A stretch of DNA of 64,000 nt from Sipunculus nudus (taxonomy: Eukaryota; Annelida; Sipuncula; Golfingiida; Sipunculidae). Positions within the stretch are counted from its first letter, which is position 1; the number at the start of each line of letters is the position of its first letter. The stretch spans positions 33,009,229-33,073,228 of the forward strand of contig CM049314.1 in NCBI GenBank assembly GCA_026874595.1, in the 5' to 3' direction. Positions 46,840-57,769 of this stretch are shown piece after piece. Position numbers and translations under genes: made by a program. A model generated the notes under the pieces. The model made no database searches, had not been told where the DNA came from, and was given only the letters and a program-made list of their open reading frames with translations.

Positions 46840-47468
46840 GTGATATGTCATAAACATTAATCCTAGACTTAACAGACTCATTCGTTCGGGCCCTGACAAA
46901 GTATATTTCCTGAGAAATCGATCCATACAAAATTGCCTGCTTTGACACTTGGCGTGTAAAACTCGCCCCTGCAGCTTGTCCTCCAGCGCGGACATGTCAT
47001 GCCACAAGCCATGGTAGCCGCGATCACGCAAAAAGTCTTAAGTGGTGGTTTCCATATCCAATAAATTCTTGAAGGTACGGGTCTATGTATCAGGCATATA
47101 ATTAATGGCAGGCCTCATAAGATTATGAAACCATGACGCAGACATTCCTGGTCTGGTGTGATCATCCGTGAATGTCCTTTGATTTATGCCCTGCACTTGT
47201 TTCGTCTAATCAATGATGTAATGCATTGGTTTGCGCCGTACCCACCACTACGGTTGACCACGCAGTGTTTACTCTGTACATAGTGGTTGCATAATTTAGG
47301 TTCAGGTCGCCCGTTGGGACCAAAATTAGTGGTCGTAATACGGAAAAACAAGGTGCCCGCAATTCCCAGGTTTTAATATATGATATAAAGAGCGAAAAAA
47401 TCGGGACGATGAAAAAGTGGTAGTAATCCGAGGTGGTCGCTATACCGAGGGGGTCGTTAGGCGAGGTT

Positions 47469-47475
<7 letters not shown>
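46670..47475. repeat. Noncoding block shared with unit 2, plus transposon end
   Basis: Positions 46670-47215 match 58850-59380 closely. After it, about 47230-47475 carries a GGTGGTCGCTATACCGAGG end, part of a dispersed DNA-transposon-like terminal repeat that is also fragmentary at 43845-43870 and 58665-58735. (TA)n tracts at 46776-46838 and 47475-47522. Confidence 0.55.
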
Positions 47476-47526
<51 letters not shown>

Positions 47527-48099
47527 TACTTGGAAGTCGTGGATTCAATGGTGAGAGGTAAATGACAACTTATTCGATAAGACTGCGTCAGTATTTATCC
47601 ACGTGTTGGCTTGTGAAATGAGAATTCTACTTGACTCCCCGGCATTTTGGTGCTGGACTGTTACGGGGCAACATTGACATCAAATTATAAAATAAGCCCC
47701 AAACAGTCCATTTCAGGACTAAACTCCTCCATAGCTGACAATCGCCACAGTTGTTTAGCATAGTAACTGTATTCTGTGGTGCATATCAAAGTTAATACTG
47801 GTGCAGGTATATTTTTCGATGGCACCATATTGCACGGTTTCAAATTTCGAGTGATCAATAGCACATTGACAACCAGGTATCCTCCAGCTGTTCAGAAAAT
47901 GCTTTTCCAACCCCATTCCTTCCCCCCTCCCCCCGGCTAAAACTCCGTCCGAGAAAACCGTAGTCGTCGGTTTAACAGCTAACCGTAAACATAAATAATT
48001 ATTTTATATAGTCTTTACAACGTTAAAAATAATTATTTGCTAAACTTTGGCTTAATTTTTGTAACGTCTTTCGGCAAACGGACAGCACAGTTTTTTTAG

Positions 48100-50420
48100 C
48101 TCAGCTGAAAGTCCTCTGAGCTATAGCGACCATTCTTTGTTCGTCGTCCGTCCGGGCGTCCGTCCGTTAAGAGGGACCAAATCGTAACCGCTAAACCTGG
48201 AATCTTCTGACTTGGCATCTTTGGAGGTCCATAAAAAGTCTCTTTGGAAACCTGAAATGGGATCTCTGTTACCTATAACCTCTGAGCTATGGGGCTCCGA
48301 AGTACCCCGAGAATAATGGAAAATTTGATACAAAAGCTCAAGTAACTGAACAACTATTGCATTGATCACCATGCTTTTTTGCATGGATATTGATCATGGA
48401 ATGTTTCAACAGTTCCTGCAGCCTGGTGGTGCCACCTGTATTTTTTTTCGATTTTTTATTAATTTTGTTCTCTATTTTTGAGACCTCTTAAGATGCGGTC
48501 ATCTGTTAACAGGGCACAAATCGTAACGACTGGACCTGGAATCTTCCTTCTTGACATCAAGAAAGGTCCGTGAAAAATCTCCTTGAAAACCTGAAATTAG
48601 GTCTCTGTTACCCATATCCTTCGAGCTATGGGCTCCGAAGTACCCCCAGAATAATGCCAATTTTGACACAAAAGCTCACGTTTTTTTATAACTCCTGTAT
48701 TGATCACCATGATTCTTTGCATGAATATTGATCATGGGTTGTTCCATCAATTCCTGCAGACTGGTGGCGCCACCTGTATTTTTTCTTATTTTTACGAATT
48801 TTTTTCTCTATTTTTGAGACCTTCAAAGAAGTTGTCAGTTGTTTACAAGGCACGAATCTTAATCGCTGGACTTGGAATCTTCTAACTTGACATCAAGGGA
48901 GGCCCATGAAAGGTCTCTGTGGAAATGTGAAATAAGGTCCCTGTTGCCCATATTCTCGGAGCTATGGGGCTCATAATTACCCCTCAGAATAATTAAAAAT
49001 TTGATACAAACGCTCAAGTATCTGGATGACTAATGCATTGATCACCATGATTTTTTGCATGCATACTGATCTTGGACCGTTTCTTCATTTCCTGCAAACT
49101 GGTGGCACCACCTGTATTTTTTTTCGAATTTTCACGCATTTTTTCTCTATTTTTGAAACCTTCAAATAAAGCCTCATCTGTAACAAGGCACAAATCGTAA
49201 CCTCTGGACCTAGAATCTTTATACTTGACATCTAGTGAGGTCATTGAAAAATATCCTTGAAAACCTGAAATTAGGTCTCTGTTACCCATATCCTCTGAGC
49301 AATGGGGCTCGTAAGTACCCCCAGAATAATTAAAAATAAGATTCAACAGCTTCTGTATTTGAATAACTAATACATTGATTGCTATGAATCTTTGCATGCT
49401 TTTTGATCATGGAGTGCTTCATCAGTTCCTGTAGACTTGTGGCTAACCCCCCCCCCCCAAATGAGGCATGCTGTTTTCAGTGCCATCTTCTGTCATCGTC
49501 GTCCTCATCTGTAGGATATCTTGTAAACGCGTTAACTTATTCAAGGTAAAATCTGCCGAAATGTGAAACTTTTTTTAAACCATTACTTTTGAAGTATTCC
49601 ACAGTTTCCCATCAAATTTGGTACAAATATTGTTCCTGCCAAGTTCTTGGAAAATTTTGAAAAGCGGTGACCTTGACCCTCATCTTCAAAGTCAAATCTG
49701 CAAAAATGTAAATTTTTTTTAACCCCATAAATTTTGAAGTATTAAACATTTTGTCCTCAAATTTGGTACAGCAAAACAATAGATTCATTGTTTTGACATA
49801 TTGCATATTTTACTTCTTATGTTTTGGGATGAACCATAGGGTGGAGACATATATCTTTTTTGCACTGCAAAAACAGAGCCATTCTAGTTTCGAATTTTTT
49901 TACACATTTTATCTCTATTTTTGAGAACTTCAGATGAAGCAGTTGTCCATTCACAGGGCATAAATCATGAGTGTTGGACCTAGAATCTTCTAACGGATAT
50001 CCTTAGAGTTCCATGAAAAATATCCTTTGAAAATTGAAATTAGGTCATTGTTAACTATATTTTGTAAATTAGGGGAGAAAACAGAAGTCAGGTGGGGCAC
50101 AAATTGTATCCATTTGGCCTAAAATCCTCATACATCACTTTCAGGGAGGTCCCTTAAAACTCCTTGGGAACCTGATATGGGTTTCACTCTGACCCATTTT
50201 CTACAAGCTGTATAGAAAAACTTTATTTTAACACTAAATTAGCCAGGAGGGCATAAATGGTAGCAGCTGCATGTAGATTAAGGTCACTGTAACCTATATC
50301 TAAGGGCTATTGGCAAAATACATGATTTTGACTCTAGGAGTCCTTTTGTCCATTTTTCAAGGCTTCTTGAATTCAGCTGAGCGTCAGGGCCCATGGGCCA
50401 TTTGTTTGTTCTAGCATTAT
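48100..50420. repeat. Satellite-like repeat, period about 335-340 bp, group 2
   Basis: At least six diverged units share CAAATCGTAAC, AACCTGAAATTAGGTCTCTGTTACC, CCCCCAGAATAAT, CATTGATCACCATGA, CTGGTGG.GCCACCTGTATTTTTT and TTTCTCTATTTTTGAGACC. Spacings between the first four are 340, 333 and 340 bases. The same family is at 32.2-33.26 kb, but here the nuclear-receptor palindromes have decayed (for example GGTCTCTGTTACC). The array is absent from the corresponding place in unit 2. Confidence 0.85.
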
Positions 50421-50884
50421 CCATTGATGCTATGAACCAGGTCCGCGCAACTTAGGCCGGCTTGCCGAGTACTTCAATAGGTGACACTGTGTAATATATG
50501 CATAATATGTATGTGTAAAATGTGTCAAAATGTATAATTGGGTACATGCCGCTTGGATACAACCTTCGCGAAATATTACTAAAATGTCTAATTCCTGAGA
50601 ATGAATGTGCAATAAAAAAGCGACATGCTTTAAGGTCACATAATTATGGCTTATCCGGACACATCTAGATCAGAAACGGACATTTTCCGAGCCTTGGTTT
50701 AGGATACAGATAATATACTAGCAGGGGTCCCCGGCTTTGATGGGGGAACTCACTAAAACCACGCGAGCCATCTTGAATTTCCGTTTGCGCACTTTGTCTC
50801 ATAAAGTATCCCAACAATTATATAGAAAGGTATTTTCCTTAAGATTGGATCCTTCGAGGGAATGAGTGCTATCGAATCCCCCGC

Positions 50885-51240
50885 CTCAAAGACTCGGACT
50901 CGGGAAGGTGGAGTTGGATTCGAGCCTCAAGGACTCGGACTCGGAGAAGGTGGAGTTTGACTCGAGCCTCAAGGACTCGGATTCGGAGAAGGTTGAGTTG
51001 GACTCGAGCCTCAAGGACTCGGACTCAGAGATGGTGGAGTTGGATTTGAGCCTCAAGGACTCGGACCCGGAGAGGGTAGAGTTGGATTCGAGCCTCAAGG
51101 ACTCGGACTCGGAGAAGGTGGAGTTGGACTCGAGCCTCAAGAACTCGGACTCGGAGAAGGTGGAGTTTGACTCGAGCCTCAAGGACTCGGACTCGGAGAA
51201 GGTGGAGTTTGACTCGAGCCTCAAGGACTCGGACTCTCAC
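50885..51240 (+). repeat. 42-bp minisatellite with an acidic open frame
   Basis: About eight units of 42 bp read GACTCGAGCCTCAAGGACTC, then GGACTCGGAGAAGGTGGAGTT. They give a 14-residue repeat DSSLKDSDSEKVEL in one plus frame over 132 codons (50866-51264). The unit is a multiple of three, so frames stay open by arithmetic, and minus-strand frames are open too. The array abuts the start of unit 2. Coding is not supported. Confidence 0.85.
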
Positions 51241-51244
51241 ACAC

Positions 51245-51587
51245 TCTCTCTGGCTTTATTTTAAATGATCGCTCAATCAGAGATTTATTTCAATTATTAT
51301 AATTAAATGATAATTTTAATGAGCCACTCATTTTATATAATTACTCACTTTGTCTCATTTAAATGATCAATCAATCTAATGTTTTATGAATAGTCCCGTA
51401 TTGCCCCCTCCCCCTGTTTATTTTTATCTCCCCCTCTCTCTCTCTGTTTTCATTTTAAATGATCGCTCTATTTCTCTCATGTTATATATTAACTCGCTCT
51501 CTTTCTTATATATCTAAATGATCAATCAATCGGAAGCTCAGTATATAAAAGGTCAAACAATCGGAAACTCTATAAACCGCCCCTATT

Positions 51588-51636
<49 letters not shown>

Positions 51637-51666
51637 AATTTCCAATTTCGCCGATATATTTTCTCG

Positions 51667-51729
<63 letters not shown>

Positions 51730-52406
51730 AATAGACTAGCTATATTAATATTATAATCCTTCCAGTCGGTGAAAAGACACCGCTGAAAACAATTTTTTAA
51801 AATCTAATTTGAACATTTAGAGGAATAAATCAATTATTTACAAATAGTATCATTTGCATAACGTGTCGTTGTTATTAATGCATTGATAGAATTCATCATT
51901 AAGAGGTTTGCTGCCTGGAATGATATTAACATATTCACTATAGACTACTGTACACATACATTTCCCATTACAGAATTTTCCATTGATGCGGCCTTTTTTT
52001 TTTTTGCTTTTTTTGCCTTTTAATTTTAATAAAATACCCTTAAATGGGGTTTCTACAAATCTTGTTTAGGTAATCCAAAATACCATATCAACTTCACCTA
52101 TTAAGAAACTGATGAGTACCTGTCTTAAAAATTATCTATGACATAATTTGTACTTGTACAGTTCTCATACATATGTACATATTTAGAAAAATAAATCAGA
52201 TATATTTATATATATAGTCCTTCTGGTCGGTGAAAAGGTATCGATAAAAAGGAATTAATAGGTGTAGTTTATATACGTTAACAAGCTCACCTCCAGTGCT
52301 GTTTGTCGCCATCACCGCCGATCCTTTCCTGTATGAGAAGTCTCTGTATATCAGGTTCTGTTCTCGTTCTTTCTTAATATCATATAAAAGGATAATTTAA
52401 ATGAAA

Positions 52407-52457
<51 letters not shown>

Positions 52458-52850
52458 ATGATAGATACACAAAGAGAGAGAGACAGAACCCTTAGACTGA
52501 TTGGCCATTTAAATGATGGAATGTGAGTAATTATATAAAATGAGTGGCTCATTAAAATTATCATTTAATTATAATAATTGAAATAAATCTCTGATTGAGC
52601 GATTATTTAAAATAAAGCCAGAGAGAGAGAGAGAGAGAGAGAGAAGGAGAGAAATAAAAATACGGGACGATTTATAAAGCTTCAGATTGATTGATCATTT
52701 AAATGAGGGAAAGTGAGTAATTATATAAAATGAGAGGTATTTCATTGAAATTCTCATTGAAATAAATATCTGATTAGGCGATCATTCAAAATAAAGCGAG
52801 AGAGAGATATAGAGAGAGATAGAGAGAGATAAAGAGAGAGAGAAAGAGAG
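51245..52850. repeat. Foldback repeat of unit 2
   Basis: Left arm about 51245-51640. The right side carries two arm copies in inverse orientation (about 52490-52620 and 52640-52805), one more than in unit 1. The centre includes a (TA)n tract (51668-51727) and text shared with unit 1 (GATCAGGTTCTGTTCTCG-like). Confidence 0.7.
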
Positions 52851-53164
52851 AAATATTTCATATTGAGAACTTCTGAAAAAACATATACTTGCATTATCGC
52901 CCGCCACGATGCTGGCCATCGTCAATGCAACCATGAGCGTATCTTATGATAAGTATTATATATTTTACTAGGAAAGTGCATTATTTATGTAAAATATTGC
53001 GAATGTTTGTGAAATTGAGTTTTTGCAGCTGTTTAAACAGCGTTGTAGGAAACCTCTTTGTCGCTTATTAACTATTTAATTGGTGTTGTCTTCTGAGTGA
53101 GCAGTATTCGTTCCTTTGACGTACTTCTAAAGGTAACTGGGTTGCTTATATCAACAACTGTTGT

Positions 53165-54900
53165 TTGGTATTGATGTCGTTTATTATGGAACACAAATAT
53201 TGTTATTTTCTATGATAAATATCCAGCAACAGGAATTCGATGTGAAAAAAATAGCGTTCAAGGTCATTTTTTTTGTCGTCCAAACCTGGGAATGCTGTTA
53301 ATTTGTATATATACCGTACATTGAAATGCATTCACGTGCGGCTCATGAAAAAAACCCTCTTTTAGTAAACCAACTGTTTAAATATAACAAAATTGAAGGA
53401 ATAAGTAACATTAAAGTTTCATAAGAGCCGTCGCGTCCATGCCCAGCAGCACCAATCTGGCTTTGTATAAAACAGTTTCTTCTGCCATTAAAGAGATACA
53501 TGAATATACACAAGTCCGAATTATATTCTTATTTGATTTCAAAAGAAATAACAAAATCGATAAGAAACGAAGACCCAGTGAGGTGTGGAACAGCGCCGAA
53601 GGAGAGACCAGCGGGGAGTGAATGTTAGATCTAGGGTAATACTTACCGGGCGATAATGAACGTGTAAACAGCAGTTGCCAGATGACTGATTAGTTGTTGT
53701 GTATGAGGTATTGCAAATGGCGCGGTCGCTAATTTCTGTGCTGACCTGTTAAGACTGGTTATGAAGTATAATTCTAGGTTAGCTACACCAGTTAAGTCTT
53801 CTTCATCCAATCGTAAGCATTGTGTATTGATGTCGTTTATTATGGAACACAAATATTGTTATTTTCTATGATAAATGTCCAGCAACAAGAATTCGATGTG
53901 AAAAAATAGCGTTCAAGGTCATTTTTTTATTTGTCGTCCAAACCTGGGAATGGTGTTAATTTGTATATATACCGTACATTGAAATGCATTCACGTGCGGC
54001 TCATGAAAAAAAAACTCTTAAAGTAAACCAACTGTTTAAATATAACAAAATTGAGGGAATAAGTAACATTAAAGTTTAATAAGAGCCGTCGCGTCCATGC
54101 CCAGCAGCACCAATCTGGCTTAGTATAAACCGGCACGCCCAGCAAAACCACGCCAATCCCGACAACGCCCAGGAACGCGCGCCCATCCAGAGCGCGCTCA
54201 TTACGACTGACACCGTAATCGCCATGTGTGTATTTTGCAGAACTGTACATGAGACTAAACGTAGGTTTAATCCACTTATCTTATTACTAAGATTTTAATG
54301 CATCATCTAATAAAGCAACACAGCATATCGGTTTTACTAGTTACCTTTCCATATCCGTCAAACATACAGCAACGTAGGAACTCTCTCTTGACAAGGTTGC
54401 TAATAAGGATTAGTATAGTTAGTAGTGCAGGGTGGTGTAACCACTCCCCGCATTCGTCTCAAATCATGCTAATTAGCAATTAACGCTCATTGATTACTGA
54501 GTTGATGTTGTGAGTCATACAGATTGATTTAATGAGCCAAAACAAATGAGTTATGAAGATTCTGAGGCTGAAAATAGTTTCTTCTGCCATTAAAGAGATA
54601 CATGAATATACACAAGTCCGAATTATATTCTTATTTGATTTCAAAAGAAATAACTAAATCGATAAGAAACGCAAACCCAGTGAGGTGTGGAACAGCGCCG
54701 AAGGACAGACCAGCGGAGAGTGAATGTCAGATATAGGGTAATACTTACCGGGCGATAATGAACGTGTACACAGCAGTTGCCAGATGACTGATTAGTTATT
54801 GTGTATGACGTATTGCAAATGGCGCGGTCGCTAATTTCTGTGCTGACCTGTTAAGTTTAATTCTAGGTTAGCTACACCAGTTAAGTCTTCTTCATCCAAT
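53165..54900. repeat. Internal duplication upstream of receptor copy 3
   Basis: About 53165-53825 and 53825-54900 both run from GTATTGATGTCGTTTATTAT through CACGTGCGGCTCATG to GTTAAGTCTTCTTCATCCAA. The first copy lacks about 450 bp that the second and unit 1 retain (between CTTTGTATAAA and CAGTTTCTTCTGCC). It therefore arose by duplication followed by deletion. Confidence 0.75.
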
Positions 54901-55576
54901 CGTAAGCATTGTGTGGCTCCATCCTAGCCATGACAAATACGACTCAGTTAGGACCCCCTACTGAGTCGTGACACAAGCCAAATTTAGAACCGCCTGCAAG
55001 TCCACGCCACGCTTTATAACCGTATCTCCGCATACAGTCAGCAGGCAGACCGCAGGCAGAAATCTCCCGTACATGCAGAACAATATTCGAATATATTGGG
55101 TTATAACGGAATATATCACACACATGGTAGGTGTCGTTTGAGAAATAAGAAACTTACTAAAATGTCTAGTAGGTTTATTTGAAGTGACACGATACTTGTA
55201 AGCAATGAGGCGTTGTCAAAAATAACGAAAATATTTGCTTCCTCATCAACTCGATCCTCAGAGGCCGATCTGGCGCTAGGCTCCATCCGCGCATCCGGTA
55301 CGTTGCTATCAACTGATGTTCGTTTCTGGTGAAATATTGTGGACCTGTAAGAACGCAGGTCTCATATTTATCATTGAAGAAAACTGAAGACACTAATGTG
55401 GCCTTTGATACAGTGTACATGGATTAAGACACTGCTGCGTTTTTTTTTAAAACACTGTAAATGATTGAAGATACTGCTATGATTTGTTTTAAACAGTGAA
55501 GACAACTGAAAATACTGGTGTGGTTTTTGAAACAGTTCAGATTACTGAAAACTCAAAGACGATCTTGGATTATTTC

Positions 55577-55578
55577 AG
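55577..55578 (+). other. Probable 3' splice acceptor in the 5' UTR of receptor copy 3
   Basis: TTGGATTATTTCAG, 76 bases before the ATG, is conserved in all three receptor copies at the same place. Confidence 0.35.
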
Positions 55579-55654
55579 TTAAACTTTGTTTGTGTCTCAT
55601 ATTTGATACTTACATTATACCTGCCTCAAGAACCGGCGCTTGTAGCCTGACAGA

Positions 55655-56806
55655 ATGGAAGCAGTTACAGCACACTCCGCGAACATTTCAACAGACACGG
55701 ATACGGGTACGGTAACAGACAGTTGGGGCTTCACAGCAAAACCAGGACTCCTTTCCGCATCACAGAATGTCATGGCTATTACTTTTAGCACAATGGTCTC
55801 GTTTTCCTCTGGAGGGTGCGTAGTCGGTTTGGCAGCCCTGATTAGTTTTATCATGCGCAATCATAGGCTAAGGCACCGAGCAAATTGTTTCCATATCAAT
55901 ATCATAATCGTTTCTTTATACATTGCACTTGTTTTGTTACCTTTAAACATTGTTAAAGTTTTCAAGCATGAAGACCTGCTCCTAACAGATGTACTTTGTG
56001 TTGTTAATTACGGCTACCTCATCAGCATGTGTGTATTGACAGTAAGTCTGGCCTGCCAGTTTTATATTCTCTACCAGCAGGTTCGAGGTAAATCCGTGAC
56101 TTATATGACTGCTGATAAAAAATGGTATGTCTTCGGATTAACACTTCCCTGGCTGATTGGATTTGTCTGGTTTACAGCAGACTATTATATAAAAGGGTTG
56201 ACAGTGACGTTATGTAACAGGACACCGCCCATGGGTAACACAGGAAAATATGTCATCGTGTCCTGTGTGACCTTCCTTATCTTATATTTAATCGGGTCAA
56301 GTTTCATTTTCGCATCTATACACGAAATTCGGAAAAGGCGACTTCGGATCGGCCCAGCTATGGTTGGAATGACATTGTTTGTTCAAAGGAATCCTCAGCA
56401 TGAAATACAAGACCAAAGAAGACACACGTTTTGCACGCTTGCGGATATTCCTCAACCAAACAATCAAACAGGAGAAAATTCACGCAAACCTAACATAAAT
56501 TATGTCAACCCATCAGCTGTTCAGTTGAAACAGGACCGGGATATGATTGTAAGATCAACAATCATGCTTGTAATTCTTTTACTTAATCTTCTACCTTTAA
56601 GTGGTTGTATCTTTGACAGTTTCGTTACAGATGAAATAAGAAGAGGACTTGTAAGAGGACAACTGAGACTGATATTTAGCTTCATATTAAATATCTGTCA
56701 ATGTGCTTATCCAGTCGTTTTCTTGTGGGGAAAAGAATGGAGGCCAAAATGCTGTGCACGCTCAGCAAGGACGAGCACATACATAGCCCCGGAGGTAACT
56801 GAATGA
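55655..56806 (+). CDS. Divergent seven-transmembrane receptor, family copy 3 (intact)
   Basis: The best-preserved family member has 383 residues. It has a short outer N-terminus with NIS (Asn 10). TM1 lies at about 41-67, TM2 78-100, TM3 113-140 (Cys 115), TM4 157-176, outer-loop Cys 187 in CNRT, TM5 199-222, TM6 297-321 and TM7 335-357. A third inner loop of about 75 residues, rich in Arg, Gln and Asn, joins TM5 and TM6. The DRY triplet is absent after TM3 (CQFYILYQQVRG), and TM7 has CQCAYPVVFLW in place of NPxxY. A receptor of this shape sits in the plasma membrane; the ligand and the signalling partner are unknown. ATG context and length agree with copy 1. Single exon within the coding region, with a probable 5'-UTR intron. 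Confidence 0.88.
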   Translation: MEAVTAHSANISTDTDTGTVTDSWGFTAKPGLLSASQNVMAITFSTMVSFSSGGCVVGLAALISFIMRNHRLRHRANCFHINIIIVSLYIALVLLPLNIVKVFKHEDLLLTDVLCVVNYGYLISMCVLTVSLACQFYILYQQVRGKSVTYMTADKKWYVFGLTLPWLIGFVWFTADYYIKGLTVTLCNRTPPMGNTGKYVIVSCVTFLILYLIGSSFIFASIHEIRKRRLRIGPAMVGMTLFVQRNPQHEIQDQRRHTFCTLADIPQPNNQTGENSRKPNINYVNPSAVQLKQDRDMIVRSTIMLVILLLNLLPLSGCIFDSFVTDEIRRGLVRGQLRLIFSFILNICQCAYPVVFLWGKEWRPKCCARSARTSTYIAPEVTE

Positions 56807-57178
56807 GAATTCTTGATGTCCAAAATCTAAATTTCCTGATTTTAAGAAGTCCTAATTGTGGATATCATTCATTATGAACAGCAAAAGGCTCTTGTGATTT
56901 ATTATAATGTATGTCCCAACGTAGACCGAGGAGACACTATTTATGGAAACGTATGTATTATACATGTATCAGCGGCTCGAATCTTAACTTGTAATAGAAA
57001 GTGGGTCTTCAAAGACCTGTTCAGAAACCTAATCAGTGTAAATATCGTTAGCATATTGAAGATGCATTAAATGAAAATAAAAAAAATATAGTTGATCTTT
57101 TCATTTTTCAGAGAAGACCAGGTGATGTAATCATTGCCCGAAAAGTCAAGGGTAGCAACAACGTGTTTATATGGCGAT

Positions 57179-57247
<69 letters not shown>

Positions 57248-57248
<1 letters not shown>

Positions 57249-57712
57249 TATGGTTGGCTTCATATTCGCGAGGCTGAAATTTCGCGATTTCTCCATTTTT
57301 AATGTTTCGCGAGGGCCTCATTTTCGCGATCTCACCAGAACCTATATCAAATCTTTGGCAAAGCAATACCTGTGTGTATCATAAAATGAGAGAAGTGATG
57401 AGTTTGTAATATTCTTCTCATATAACGATGGGCCCGTACACACAGCACATACAGAGTAAATCAAATCTAAGGGAACGTTTTCCCTATACCTCCATGGATG
57501 AATTTTATCATAAAATTTCTCACTGTTCTTACCTATTCACATACAAGTATTGGCTACACTATATATATATATATATATATAGTGTATATATATATATATA
57601 TAAGAAGGACATACTCAATTGGCCTATTATTCCCGAGGGTTTCATTCTCGCGATTATTTCCCTATCGCGAATATCGCGAAATTAAAACCCTCGCGAACAA
57701 AAAGGCAACCAC

Positions 57713-57714
<2 letters not shown>
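57248..57714. mobile_element. MITE with TCGCGA-rich terminal inverted repeats
   Basis: The left end CTATGGTTGGC...TTCGCGAGG...GAAATTTCGCGATT is mirrored by the inverse right end CTGTGGTTGCC...TTCGCGAGGG...AATTTCGCGAT. At least eight TCGCGA/CGCGA motifs stand out in AT-rich surroundings. The interior holds a short palindromic TA stretch (57560-57602) and no gene. It lies between a (TA)n and a (GA)n tract. Confidence 0.65.
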
Positions 57715-57750
<36 letters not shown>

Positions 57751-57769
57751 TAGGAATGAAACATGAATA

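Larger units (their letters stand above)
39060..51240. repeat. Tandem segmental duplication, unit 1
   Basis: This unit and 51240-61660 share, in the same order, a GA/CT-rich foldback, a block with ATACCGTACATTGAAATGCA, a 7TM receptor gene, and then GGGGGTAATC.GACATCGCTAC. These are followed by a block with GACACTTGGCGTGTAAAACT, a block with GCACCATATTGCACGGTTTC, GCTATGAACCAGGTCCGCGC and an Asp/Ser-type minisatellite. Unit 1 additionally contains 44.0-46.6 kb and the satellite at 48.1-50.4 kb, which unit 2 lacks. Boundaries are approximate. Confidence 0.8.

Noticed and set aside
50866-51264. 132-codon acidic ORF as a shell-matrix-type gene
   Set aside because: The repeat unit is a multiple of three, so frames stay open on both strands. 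There is no signal peptide or splice support, so it is kept only as a repeat with a finding.
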